Below are positions 50,993 to 60,063 of a stretch of 64,000 bases of DNA, one piece after another. The stretch spans positions 2,108,001 to 2,172,000 of the forward strand of contig OY769938.1 in assembly GCA_963669295.1 (NCBI GenBank), read 5' to 3'. The notes beneath the pieces were generated by a model. It saw only the letters and a program-made list of their open reading frames with translations, searched no databases and was not told where the DNA came from. Both the position numbers and the translations under genes were made by a program. This stretch comes from G963669295 sp963669295. Lineage in GTDB: Bacteria > Bacteroidota > Bacteroidia > Flavobacteriales_D > CALLUQ01. Position 1 is the stretch's first letter. Every line of letters starts with the position of its first letter.

Positions 50993-52651
50993 CTATTCTT
51001 CTATTTCTCGATAGCTTAACATGCCTGTTATCGACAGCGGGTTTTCCATTTTGTGAATGATGAGGAATTGGTAATAACCATCCATTTCGGCAGTAAACGT
51101 ATTGCCTTCCATCACATCATTGGGGTTCCATGCTTGCTGCTGTGTTTGCATTTTGTTGGGGGCGGTGCGGTAAAGAATGGTCATTTCTTTCACCTCTCGT
51201 TGTGGCACATCCACCTGGTACTTCTTGTCCTTTTTTACCGGTACGGGTTGGGTGCGGTAATGCCCGAACCACGATGGAATACTGCTTTGCGTGTGGTAAA
51301 TGCCCACCTTGCCGCGCTTCAATTTTTCTCGTGAAACACCGCTGCTCTTGATTACCAATTGTTGCAGCCCTTCGGTGGGCAAAGGTTGTTGCACAAAGCA
51401 GTGCCAATAATTTCCTCCCAACAAGTCTTCTTTTATTTGCAAGGGCACAATTTTACGGGCTCTGGAAACACCATACAATTCAAACCCCAGGCGTTCTTGC
51501 TGAGCCGATAGCTCGAATGTGAGGTAATTCACCGGAACAGGCTCGTTGAACTCAAGCAACAGGAATTGTGTTTCGCTGGTGCTATCGTCTTGTGCTGGAG
51601 GGGTACCTCCCTTAAGGTAGTTTTCAAGGTCTTTTTTAGACGAAAACACATGGGCTGCTCCTTTGCGTCCCGGCCGCGATAATTCTGGTACCATGTCGTG
51701 CTTAGGCAACAGCCATGGATTGGGGCCGGGTTTGCTGTGTACCGAAATTAAATGCCGTGGTTGCTGTACCAATCCGCTCGAATCTTCCGAAGGGCGTTCC
51801 GAACAAAAGGTGGCCCACAACATCATTTGCCGATAGTAGATCGCTTTGCCGGTAAGCTCGTATAGGTGCTTCATTTGGTAAACATGATAACGCAAGTAAT
51901 CGGGAGTGCAGTTGCGCAACTGACGGTCGTATTTGCACCAATCCGCTAAGTTGTAATACGGCAACGACTGCTCCATGGTAACTAAGCAGTTGTTTTTTAT
52001 GCGTTCGGCCGTGGTGTCGTTCGGAAAAAAAGTACAGTATTCCATCAAGCCAATAAGCCCGTTAATAGAGCCATTCAATACCTGGGGGGCTTCTCGCGAA
52101 TTAGGGTATTCTTCAATCCAAAGCTCTCCATCATCAAGTGTGGAAATAGTGCCCCCTGCTTTTGCCGGTTGCAACATAAAATAAGCAATGCGTCGGCAAA
52201 AGGGGTATACCGATTGATCGCCCGTAAGTGCTGAATAGCGCAAAAGATAACTTAACGCAGCTCCCTGTGCCATGCCCGAATACCAGGGAGGCTTTAGGTC
52301 GTGAAATTCGTAGTGATACGGAAAACCAATGCCTTTGCCGTCAAAGGCAATGTCCCATTTAGTACTGTCTTTAAAAAAAGGCATTTGAGCCACCATTTTA
52401 TGGTAGTAGCTAGAGTCGCCAGTGGCTAAAAACTCGGCATGACACAAGATGCCATACATGGCAATGCGCACCGGGTGGTAACGCCCTCTATCCATGATAA
52501 TGCCCTGCTTGTCTTTACTGTATTGCGTGTTGTTTGGATCTTCGTAGGCCCTTACATTCAGGCGATCGACTACACAAGTATAATGTTTGAGCTGTTGCCC
52601 CGATGCATTTAGCGCCAGCCAACATAACAATATACCCACCACTTGTTTCAT
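50993..52651 (-). CDS. D-glucuronyl C5-epimerase-like protein
   Basis: 552 aa with signal peptide (to about residue 18, ALNASG). The C5-epimerase C-terminal fold is recognisable: PPWYSGMAQGAALSYLLRYS, then GGTISTLDDGELWIEEYP and VLNGSINGLIGLM. In eukaryotes this family converts D-glucuronate to L-iduronate in heparan sulfate; bacterial members act on exported uronate-containing polysaccharides. The C-terminal 250 residues (about 300-552) are beta-rich and end in a domain that may bind carbohydrate. No polysaccharide cluster is adjacent, so the substrate is unknown. Confidence 0.82.
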   Translation of the reverse strand: MKQVVGILLCWLALNASGQQLKHYTCVVDRLNVRAYEDPNNTQYSKDKQGIIMDRGRYHPVRIAMYGILCHAEFLATGDSSYYHKMVAQMPFFKDSTKWDIAFDGKGIGFPYHYEFHDLKPPWYSGMAQGAALSYLLRYSALTGDQSVYPFCRRIAYFMLQPAKAGGTISTLDDGELWIEEYPNSREAPQVLNGSINGLIGLMEYCTFFPNDTTAERIKNNCLVTMEQSLPYYNLADWCKYDRQLRNCTPDYLRYHVYQMKHLYELTGKAIYYRQMMLWATFCSERPSEDSSGLVQQPRHLISVHSKPGPNPWLLPKHDMVPELSRPGRKGAAHVFSSKKDLENYLKGGTPPAQDDSTSETQFLLLEFNEPVPVNYLTFELSAQQERLGFELYGVSRARKIVPLQIKEDLLGGNYWHCFVQQPLPTEGLQQLVIKSSGVSREKLKRGKVGIYHTQSSIPSWFGHYRTQPVPVKKDKKYQVDVPQREVKEMTILYRTAPNKMQTQQQAWNPNDVMEGNTFTAEMDGYYQFLIIHKMENPLSITGMLSYREIEE

Positions 52652-52913
52652 ATTCCTTTTAAATCAATGGCAAACTCAATCATGCCTTGTTTCTGTTTAT
52701 AACCGAGACATGATTAGCTTACTGCAAAAGTAGCACCACTTTTTAAGCAAACCTCAATATGAGGGTTAATGTTTTTTAGTCGAAACTCCTAACGTAGGAG
52801 GCATTGCTGCATGAGCAATGGTGCAACTTGTTGCTTCCTCTTCAGTATTTTTAGTACCTTCATTACAACCAATTGTTGCGAACAAACCCTATTGATACAA
52901 TGTAAGCTTTTCC

Positions 52914-53495
52914 ATGCTTGTGATTCCGGAAACACTAAAGATACCAACCCTTTTTGAAACGGAGCACACCACCGTGCGCGAATTTGCATTGGGAGATACG
53001 GAAGCTTTTTGGAACCTCATCGAAAAAAACCGTCACCGCCTGGAAGAGAGTTTTCCGCAAACGGTGTACGCCACCACCAGCTTTGATGCCTGTTGCAAGT
53101 TGATGGAAGAAAAGGTATTGTTACGGCAACAAAATGAGTACTTTGGCTACGGTATTTGGCACAAAGCTACCAACACCATGATGGGTTATTTCTGTTTCAA
53201 AAATATTGATTGGAAAGTTCCGAAAGCCGAAAGTGCCTACTTTATAGCTGCAGCGTATGAAGGGCAAGGAGTGATGACAGAAGTGATGAAGGCGGCCATA
53301 TTGTTTGGTTTCACGCATTTGTGTTTGAACCGTTTGTACATTCGTGTGCTTACCAACAATGCGGCCAGCAAACGACTGGCCGAAAAGTGTGGCTTTGAAG
53401 AGGAGGGCACATTGCGGAATGATTTTGTGTTGGCCAATGGCGAATTGCAAGATGTAAGTTACTGGTCGATTCTCCCTAAAAATACCAACGCATGA
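52914..53495 (+). CDS. GNAT N-acetyltransferase, RimJ/RimL type
   Basis: 193 aa. The wording matches RimJ/RimL-like acetyltransferases: YFIAAAYEGQGVMTEVMKAA (acetyl-CoA-binding Q/RxxGxG/A region), then NRLYIRVLTNNAASKRLAEKCGF and EEGTLRNDF. It transfers acetyl to a protein N-terminus, ribosomal protein or small amine; substrate not deducible. Its stop overlaps the start of the next lipoprotein gene by 4 bp (ATGA), beginning a three-gene coupled operon. Confidence 0.88.
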   Translation: MLVIPETLKIPTLFETEHTTVREFALGDTEAFWNLIEKNRHRLEESFPQTVYATTSFDACCKLMEEKVLLRQQNEYFGYGIWHKATNTMMGYFCFKNIDWKVPKAESAYFIAAAYEGQGVMTEVMKAAILFGFTHLCLNRLYIRVLTNNAASKRLAEKCGFEEEGTLRNDFVLANGELQDVSYWSILPKNTNA

Positions 53496-53992
53496 AACGG
53501 CTGTTAACCATAGTTGTTGCTGTTGTCATGCTGTCGTGTGCCAGCGAAAACACCACCCACGAGCCACCTCCTAAAAAAGAAAAACAAGGGCGCATGCTGC
53601 TCAACAAAGATTTTAACGACAACTACCACGCTCAAATCGTCGATGGCAATTGCATCATTGGCCGGTACTTGATTAACGAAGTAGAAGGAGGCGATGGAGT
53701 ACACGAATTTGACGGAGGCAGCAGCACGACCTTATTCTTAAAAATCAAAGACATTAACACCATTGTGCCCGACAGCACTTATAACCTCGTTAGCGACCCC
53801 TTTGTGGTGAAATTAGAGCACATTGATGACCCTGGTGGGTATGAAATTACTGAGTATAAAAACTTGCGTGGCGACCTCACCTTGCTAGAATATGTAGAGG
53901 GAGAGTCGATGACGTGGGCCATCGAAATTGTAGAATTATTTGGTAGCAGCGAATACCCCCAACTGGATAAGGAAGTGAAGTTTGTAAAATGA
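53492..53992 (+). CDS. Small lipoprotein of unknown function
   Basis: 166 aa. MKRLLTIVVAVVMLSC has a lipobox with Cys16. The mature protein is acidic and beta-rich (VEGGDGVHEFDGGSST, EHIDDPGGYEITEYKNLRG), without recognised motif. ATGA overlaps on both sides couple it to the acetyltransferase upstream and the FAD-dependent reductase downstream. Confidence 0.78.
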   Translation: MKRLLTIVVAVVMLSCASENTTHEPPPKKEKQGRMLLNKDFNDNYHAQIVDGNCIIGRYLINEVEGGDGVHEFDGGSSTTLFLKIKDINTIVPDSTYNLVSDPFVVKLEHIDDPGGYEITEYKNLRGDLTLLEYVEGESMTWAIEIVELFGSSEYPQLDKEVKFVK

Positions 53993-55221
53993 AAACAGAA
54001 GTATGCATTGTTGGAGCAGGGCCTGGTGGAGCGTCAGCAGCACTGAAGCTGGCAACATTGGGCATTGAATGTGTGTTGGTAGACAAAGCTGTTTTTCCTC
54101 GCGATAAAATTTGTGGCGATGCATTGAGTGGCAAGGTGGTGAATGGCTTGAATCGCATCGACCCTGAAATTATTCCCCGACTACACGGCCAACCCTATCG
54201 CCTCGATTCCTGGGGTGTTACCTTTGTTGCTCCCAATGGCAAGTCGTTGGATGTGCCCTTTAAGGTGAATTACGACAAAACTACTTCTGCGGCTCCTGGT
54301 TTTATATGCAAGCGGATGGATTTCGATAATTTTTTGGTGGAGGAAGTAAAAAGTCGTGCAGAGATTACACTAAAAGAAGGGTTTGAAGTAACCGACTGCA
54401 CATCTACCGATGAAGGGTGGCACATCACTAGCAAAGCGGGCGATGTTGTTGATGCGCGGATCATTATTATAGCCAATGGGGCGCAATCGAAACTCATGCG
54501 TACCATTGGAGGCATTGAAAAAGAGCTGAAACACTATAGCGCAGGATTGCGCGCATACTATACCGGTGTGGAAGGACTAAAAGATGATGGGTTTATAGAG
54601 TTGCATTTCCTCAAAGACTTTTTGCCGGGCTACTTTTGGATTTTTCCGTTGCCGAATGGTTATGCCAATGTAGGGGTGGGGATGCGCAGCGATGTGGTAA
54701 GTAAAAAGAAGGTGAACCTTAAAGCCCGTATGGAAGAGCTAATAGCAACGCACCCTGAATTTAAGGCCCGCTTTAAAAATGCCAAACTGGAGGGAAGCAT
54801 TAAAGGATTTGGTTTGCCTCTGGGTTCGAAAAAAAGGAAGATTTCCGGCAACGGTTATATGCTCGTAGGCGATGCTGCATCACTCATCGATCCTTTTACT
54901 GGTGAGGGCATTAGCAATGCTATTTTTAGTGGCATGTATGCTGCCGAGCAGGTAGAGCGATGCTTACAAACCAATAATGTATCGGCAGCTTTCATGCAGC
55001 AATACGATGCCGCTACCTATAAACGGTTGTGGCAAGAGTTAAAGTTGAGCACCACCATGCAGCGGCTGGTAAAATACCCGTGGTTGTTTAACCTGGTGGT
55101 GAACAAGGCTAAGAAGAACAAAACCCTTGGCGAAACCATTTCTTGTATGTTCGACGATATGGACTTGCGCGAACGACTGAAAAAGCCGTCGTTTTATTTT
55201 AAGCTATTGTTTAACGGATAG
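53989..55221 (+). CDS. FAD-dependent oxidoreductase, geranylgeranyl-reductase family
   Basis: 410 aa. The dinucleotide-binding motif is at the N-terminus (VCIVGAGPGGASAALKLA, GxGxxG at residues 9-14), followed by VLVDKAVFPRDKICGDALSG, a group typical of this family, and the second FAD contact GYMLVGDAASLIDPFTGEGI. Members reduce isoprenoid double bonds or hydroxylate quinone-like and other small molecules, using FAD and NAD(P)H. Substrate unknown. Last gene of the coupled operon; it ends 1 base from the convergent LVIVD gene. Confidence 0.87.
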   Translation: MKTEVCIVGAGPGGASAALKLATLGIECVLVDKAVFPRDKICGDALSGKVVNGLNRIDPEIIPRLHGQPYRLDSWGVTFVAPNGKSLDVPFKVNYDKTTSAAPGFICKRMDFDNFLVEEVKSRAEITLKEGFEVTDCTSTDEGWHITSKAGDVVDARIIIIANGAQSKLMRTIGGIEKELKHYSAGLRAYYTGVEGLKDDGFIELHFLKDFLPGYFWIFPLPNGYANVGVGMRSDVVSKKKVNLKARMEELIATHPEFKARFKNAKLEGSIKGFGLPLGSKKRKISGNGYMLVGDAASLIDPFTGEGISNAIFSGMYAAEQVERCLQTNNVSAAFMQQYDAATYKRLWQELKLSTTMQRLVKYPWLFNLVVNKAKKNKTLGETISCMFDDMDLRERLKKPSFYFKLLFNG

Positions 55222-55222
55222 T

Positions 55223-57484
55223 TTACTGCACCACAAACCTACCTACACCTATTGTTTCTCCTGCTGCTTGTAGCGAGAAGAAGTAAGCGCCTTGCGAAAG
55301 GCCATGGCACGAAACCTCGGGAGTGCCAACGTGTTGGGAGGACTGCAATATCCTGCCCCGGGCATCGGTAATGGTAAGTTGTAACGGTGCTTGTTGATGT
55401 GCTGGTGCTACCGGAATGCGCAGTACCTCGTTTTTTTCTATCGGATTGGGGTACGCAGGCAATTGGGGTAGTGGTGTAGCAGTACCAATAGCATTAATCA
55501 TTTCATTGTCGAACTTCAACAGGGTGGTTTGCTCAAAGTATTCTACCAGCACCACATAGCCATCAATGGCTTTGAGGTCTTCAATGCCCCACAGTGCCGG
55601 GTGATAAAAGTCGAGGCCTCCATGGTAATGGTCAACATAGGCAAGGGTACTTTTGTTGTAGGCATGTACACCAAATTCCAAAAAACCAACATACAACCCC
55701 AACGAGTCGGCAGCCATGTATTTGGGGTCGCCTTCAGGAAAAGTGATGGTGCCTGTAGCGGTTAGGGTATGGTTCACCTCATCAAAGGTGTAGCGCACCA
55801 GCCCCAGGTTTTTTTGATACACAAACAGGGTGTCATCGTGTTTGGCCATGGCACCGTATTCGCTGTTGGCATTGGTGTAGCGGTTCATTTCTTGCAGCCC
55901 GTTGTTCAGGGCGTAAATAATCAAGGTATCGTTAAGGGTAACAAATACTTTTCCATCATCTACCAGCAAATCGTTGGCCTCTATGTTAATGGTGGTTTCT
56001 ACCGAGGGAATTAACGGGTTACTTACATCAATAACATTGAGTTGCGTAGGTCCCGGAACGTATGGTTTGGCCAGTGCCACCACTTTGTTTTGCCATACCC
56101 AGGTGCGCTCGGCTCCTGTAAAATCGGGCAAGCTGGCTACCTGGTTCAGGTTGAGGTCGAATACCCTGAATCCATCGTTTGGTAGCAGGTACGAGCCAAA
56201 CACATAATTTCCATCAGTAGAAAAGTTAACGTTCATGCAAAACCCATTGCTGATGTTAATATGCTCGTTGGTCAATATAGGGTTGGTAGGGTCGCTGATG
56301 TCGAACAGTTTGATGCCGTACCCTTCGTTGGCGAGTACCATCTTGTTGCCGTGAATGTCGGCACCAATGTTCCAACCACCGGTGGGGGTGTCGCCCAAAT
56401 TAATGGGGTTGTATAGGTTACTCACGTCAAGCGAGCGCACGCCAAACCATTCGGAAGCAATGTGCAACGTGCTGTTTTGCATGGCTACGTCGAAGTGCCA
56501 AAGCCCGGCATCAAGCACAGTAAGGGGGTGTACATTGCCCGCATTGGTAGCATCGTATACGTAGATGTTGCCATCTACCGGGTTGAGGGTGGAGGAGTCT
56601 TCCGCGGCTTGTGTAGCGAGGTAAATGGTATCGTTCACAATTTCGGCATTCAATGCATTGCCAATGGCGAACCCGGGAATGGGGTAGATGTCGAGCGTAT
56701 CCATGTAGGCCAGGGTAGGGGTGGCCGGATTGGCAATGTTGAGCGAATAAAACAGTCCTTTTAGGTTCAGTGCCCAACTGGTAGATTGCCCACCGCCCAA
56801 TACATGCAGCAGGTCAGTGTTTTGCCCAAACAGCACATCTTCGGCATCACCAAAAGGCTCGAGGTGGTTGCTGATGGGGGTAAGCGTGTTGGCATCGTAA
56901 ATGTGTACTCCATCGGGGTTGAAGGAAATGAGTGCCATGGTGCTGAGGGTAAACGCGTAAAGGTTGCCTTTCATGGCTCCTCCACGAATGCGTACCATTT
57001 GCGCGGTTTGTTCTGCAAAATCGGTGAGCCGTGTTAGTGCATTGCCTTCATCTTTTAAGATGGTCACCTTGGTTTTATTAGCAATAAACAGCGAGTCGCC
57101 TTTAAAAGAAATGTCGTAGGCCGATTCATCGAATCCGTTGGTGTGCCAGGTGGCCACATGGGTGGGTTGCGAGGGGTCGGGTTGCAAGTACCACTTTGAT
57201 ACGCCAGCATGGTTGGCAGCAATGTATAGGGTATCGCCTAAAATTTGAATGTCGTCGATGATGGAGGTGAACCGGTGTTCGAATGTTTTGGTGTATGGAG
57301 GTGTGGCTCCGCCACCGGTGTGAAAAATTTGCAATGTGCTGCCTGTTCCGGAGTACAAGTAGTCGTTATAAACCGCTACTTCATAGCTTGCTGCGCCTGT
57401 GGTGGCCGATAAGAATTGTAAACTGTCTTGTGCCTGCACTGCGAAAGAGAGCAGGGCGAAGGCCAATGCAACGAGTTGTTTCAT
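55223..57484 (-). CDS. LVIVD-repeat secreted protein with type A T9SS sorting domain
   Basis: 753 aa. Signal peptide to about residue 18 (FAVQAQ). Most of the protein is a propeller of LVIVD-type blades (GYGIKLFDISDPTNPIL, QLNVIDVSNPLIPSV). The last 80 residues are a type A sorting domain (AYPNPIEKNEVLRIPV, ITDARGRILQ, LSQGAYFFSL). LVIVD propellers are common on Bacteroidota surfaces; ligand unknown. No operon partner. Confidence 0.86.
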   Translation of the reverse strand: MKQLVALAFALLSFAVQAQDSLQFLSATTGAASYEVAVYNDYLYSGTGSTLQIFHTGGGATPPYTKTFEHRFTSIIDDIQILGDTLYIAANHAGVSKWYLQPDPSQPTHVATWHTNGFDESAYDISFKGDSLFIANKTKVTILKDEGNALTRLTDFAEQTAQMVRIRGGAMKGNLYAFTLSTMALISFNPDGVHIYDANTLTPISNHLEPFGDAEDVLFGQNTDLLHVLGGGQSTSWALNLKGLFYSLNIANPATPTLAYMDTLDIYPIPGFAIGNALNAEIVNDTIYLATQAAEDSSTLNPVDGNIYVYDATNAGNVHPLTVLDAGLWHFDVAMQNSTLHIASEWFGVRSLDVSNLYNPINLGDTPTGGWNIGADIHGNKMVLANEGYGIKLFDISDPTNPILTNEHINISNGFCMNVNFSTDGNYVFGSYLLPNDGFRVFDLNLNQVASLPDFTGAERTWVWQNKVVALAKPYVPGPTQLNVIDVSNPLIPSVETTINIEANDLLVDDGKVFVTLNDTLIIYALNNGLQEMNRYTNANSEYGAMAKHDDTLFVYQKNLGLVRYTFDEVNHTLTATGTITFPEGDPKYMAADSLGLYVGFLEFGVHAYNKSTLAYVDHYHGGLDFYHPALWGIEDLKAIDGYVVLVEYFEQTTLLKFDNEMINAIGTATPLPQLPAYPNPIEKNEVLRIPVAPAHQQAPLQLTITDARGRILQSSQHVGTPEVSCHGLSQGAYFFSLQAAGETIGVGRFVVQ

Positions 57485-57553
57485 GAGAGTGAATTGTAAG
57501 CCAACAAGTTACAAAACAATTTCGAAGGTATGCTGCTTCTAATATGTAGTATT

Positions 57554-59212
57554 CTACTGGGCCAACTTGCGATGCCCCACCCATACAAAACGCTTGTTTA
57601 CATATTCGGGGTTGGTAAACGAGGCATTGCCCGCGGGGTTGCCTCCCGTTACGTGGAAGTCGGAAAAGGCAGCAGCCTGGTTCACCCAAATAAACCCTGT
57701 AAGGTTAAACGATACTGGTGTAAAGGCCTCCTCCATGGCTTCGCGAATTTGTGCTTCAACAGCATCATCAGTCGTGTAGGCAGCACAGGTAATGGCTCCT
57801 TTGGTGCGGGCCATGCGCTGCGCCAATGCAATTGATTCGTTGGTGTCGGTGGTTTTGATGAGCATAACAATGGGGCCAAACAATTCAGAAGCAAAAGCAG
57901 CTTCGTCGTTGCTGTTTACCTGCAAGATGGAAGGGGTACAGGTAAGGGCTTGTTCGTATTCAGCATTGTTAATGGCATTGGGTTCCAACACAGGTACTCC
58001 CAGGTTTTTCGAACGGTTTACACGAAACAAGGTTTCCTCGTTTTGGAGAGCAGCGAGGGTGCCTGCGCCCATTTTAGGGTGTTGCACTACGCCTTCTACC
58101 GCTTGCTTAAATCGTGCTACCACTTCTTCAAAAGGAATGATGGCATCGCCTTCTTTTACTCCAGTAGCTGGAATGAAAAAGTTTTGTGGAGCCGTACACA
58201 TTTGACCCGAGTAAAGGCATACCGAAAAGGCCAGGTTTTGTACCACGGCATTGAGGTCATTTACCGAGTCGATGATGACAGAGTTGACCCCTGCTTTTTC
58301 GGTGAATACGGTTTTGTTGCGCAGCCCTTCTACATACATTCCAAATTCGGTACCACCGGTATAATCAACCAACGCCACATCGGGGTGGTCTACCAGTTCT
58401 TTGGCAATGAGTTTTTTGTGAGTATCTACTGCCAGCTGCACTATCAGGGGGTTAATGCCTTCTTCTTGCAGTACTCCTTGTAATTCTTCCACCACAATGG
58501 CGATGGGTAAAATGGCTTTGGGGTGTGGCTTTACCACCACCGGATTGCCGGCAATGAGGTTGGCGAAGATGCCCGGCACGGAGTTCCACACCGGAAAGGT
58601 AGAACAGCCAATAACCACGCCAATGCCTTTGGGTACGGGGGTAAAGGTTTTGTTTAAGGTAATGTTGAACTTGCCCATGGGCTTTTGCCATGCAACTTCT
58701 TTAGGAAAACGCGTGAGTTCTTGATAGCCCAGCACCATGGCTTCCAGTGCGCGGTCGTTGGCATGAGGCCCGGAGGCTTGAAAGGCCATCATGAACGACT
58801 GTCCGGTGGTGTGTACAGTAGCATGTGCCATTTCAAAGTAGCGCGATTGAATGCGGTCCAACGCTTCGGCCAGTATCCCTGCCCGCGTAGCTATGCTGGT
58901 GTTTTTCCAGGCCTTTTTCACTTCGTTTGCTGCAGCAATCAACGCTTCGGTAGCATGTGCCGGATAGGTAATGCCCAACGGTTGTAAGGTATAAGGCGAC
59001 ATTTCTTCTCCCACCCAACAGGCATCATCGTTGGCGCTTGCCAATCCATTAAACGGTTGGCCGAGTTGTTGCTCAAAAGCGGCCTTTCCTGTAGCCATGC
59101 CTTCTTCCGGATAGGCTTTATGGTGTTCGGGATAGGGCGTGTAAAAGGTGCGTTCCTGAATGGCTTGAATGGCGCGCTCAATGAGCGGTTGGTGTTTTTC
59201 GAATAGGCTCAT
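57554..59212 (-). CDS. paaN: Phenylacetic acid degradation protein PaaN (aldehyde dehydrogenase family)
   Basis: 552 aa, the usual PaaN length. The ALDH fold is recognisable, with PVPKGIGVVIGCSTFPVWNS and NVVVKPHP-like wording (GNPVVVKPHPKAI), TEKAGVNSV and the Cys-containing SGQMCTAPQNFF. PaaN acts in the phenylacetate catabolic route; in the usual pathway the ring-opening step is shared with PaaZ. No paaA-K genes are in the window. It overlaps the upstream lipoprotein gene by 4 bp (59209-59212, ATGA), an unusual pairing. Cytosolic. Confidence 0.86.
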   Translation of the reverse strand: MSLFEKHQPLIERAIQAIQERTFYTPYPEHHKAYPEEGMATGKAAFEQQLGQPFNGLASANDDACWVGEEMSPYTLQPLGITYPAHATEALIAAANEVKKAWKNTSIATRAGILAEALDRIQSRYFEMAHATVHTTGQSFMMAFQASGPHANDRALEAMVLGYQELTRFPKEVAWQKPMGKFNITLNKTFTPVPKGIGVVIGCSTFPVWNSVPGIFANLIAGNPVVVKPHPKAILPIAIVVEELQGVLQEEGINPLIVQLAVDTHKKLIAKELVDHPDVALVDYTGGTEFGMYVEGLRNKTVFTEKAGVNSVIIDSVNDLNAVVQNLAFSVCLYSGQMCTAPQNFFIPATGVKEGDAIIPFEEVVARFKQAVEGVVQHPKMGAGTLAALQNEETLFRVNRSKNLGVPVLEPNAINNAEYEQALTCTPSILQVNSNDEAAFASELFGPIVMLIKTTDTNESIALAQRMARTKGAITCAAYTTDDAVEAQIREAMEEAFTPVSFNLTGFIWVNQAAAFSDFHVTGGNPAGNASFTNPEYVNKRFVWVGHRKLAQ

Positions 59213-60012
59213 AATTGGTGGGTCTTAAACCAGTCTTTATCGTAAATCATCATTAGTTTTTCCAGGCCCACATACAATTCGTCATGGGTACCATCAAGGC
59301 CGCGACGCAACCAAAAGCCAAAGGCCATGCCGTTGGTCATATTGGTGCCATCGTATTCACGTTCATACTTGCGTAGGTACCTGCCATAACGGTCGTTGAG
59401 GTAGTCGATCATGTTGAGGTTGCCTTCTTTCATGGTGGCCAACTGATAGGCATCTACCTCTTGCTGCCAGTTCATCTCTTTTTGTAGGTGTACATAGCTT
59501 TCGGTCATCAGTCGAAAAAACCGGGTGAAAACAGTGTTGTATATTTTTTGGCAAGTATGGCCATACAGTTCCATGTTAGGATCGGGAATGAGGTTGTTGT
59601 GCCCCCATTTAATGAGGTCGGGATTGATGTGTTTGAATCCACCTCCTGGCTTGGAACGAATGGGAAGCCCCGACAGTGTTGCTATAGGCGTAAGGTCGCC
59701 CCACGACTGTGAGCTTGTTTTCAAGTAATCGGCAGTGGCGTAAGAAAGCCCGCCATAATGCATGATGCCGTCCATGCCAGCATCGAACGAGCAAAAGGTA
59801 TGTTTTCCAATTTCCAGCCCTTCGTTACAACGGCCATCGCCTTTAAACATATATTCGTAAGGGCTGCTCCACCAATTGTTATAAATGGCAGTCATGGCTT
59901 CTAACGACAGTGGATTTCCCGGTGTGGGCTCTGAAACGGGGGTGTTTACGGCTTCTTTTTTTGGTGCACAAGCCAACAGTAGCACCGCTAAATACAGGAT
60001 GGGTTTCTTCAT
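59209..60012 (-). CDS. Lipoprotein coupled to paaN, unknown function
   Basis: 267 aa from the ATG at 60012, which gives the signal MKKPILYLAVLLLAC (Cys15); an upstream in-frame start adds only 14 unlikely residues. The mature part has YNNWWSSPYEYMFKGDGRCNEG, FDAGMDGIMHYGGLSYATADY and several conserved-looking Trp and Tyr. No family recognised. Translationally coupled to paaN by an ATGA overlap. Confidence 0.75.
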   Translation of the reverse strand: MKKPILYLAVLLLACAPKKEAVNTPVSEPTPGNPLSLEAMTAIYNNWWSSPYEYMFKGDGRCNEGLEIGKHTFCSFDAGMDGIMHYGGLSYATADYLKTSSQSWGDLTPIATLSGLPIRSKPGGGFKHINPDLIKWGHNNLIPDPNMELYGHTCQKIYNTVFTRFFRLMTESYVHLQKEMNWQQEVDAYQLATMKEGNLNMIDYLNDRYGRYLRKYEREYDGTNMTNGMAFGFWLRRGLDGTHDELYVGLEKLMMIYDKDWFKTHQL

Positions 60013-60063
60013 AGCAGGTTGTTTACCTGTTAAAGATAAGCAACAATGCTGCAAGAGGAAAAA

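Noticed and set aside
52652..52913. Small RNA gene at the CATTGCT/AGCAATG hairpin near 52803
   Set aside because: One short stem, no promoter or terminator pattern supports an RNA gene.
57554..59212. Phenylacetate degradation operon
   Set aside because: Only paaN is recognisable; the neighbours are unrelated.
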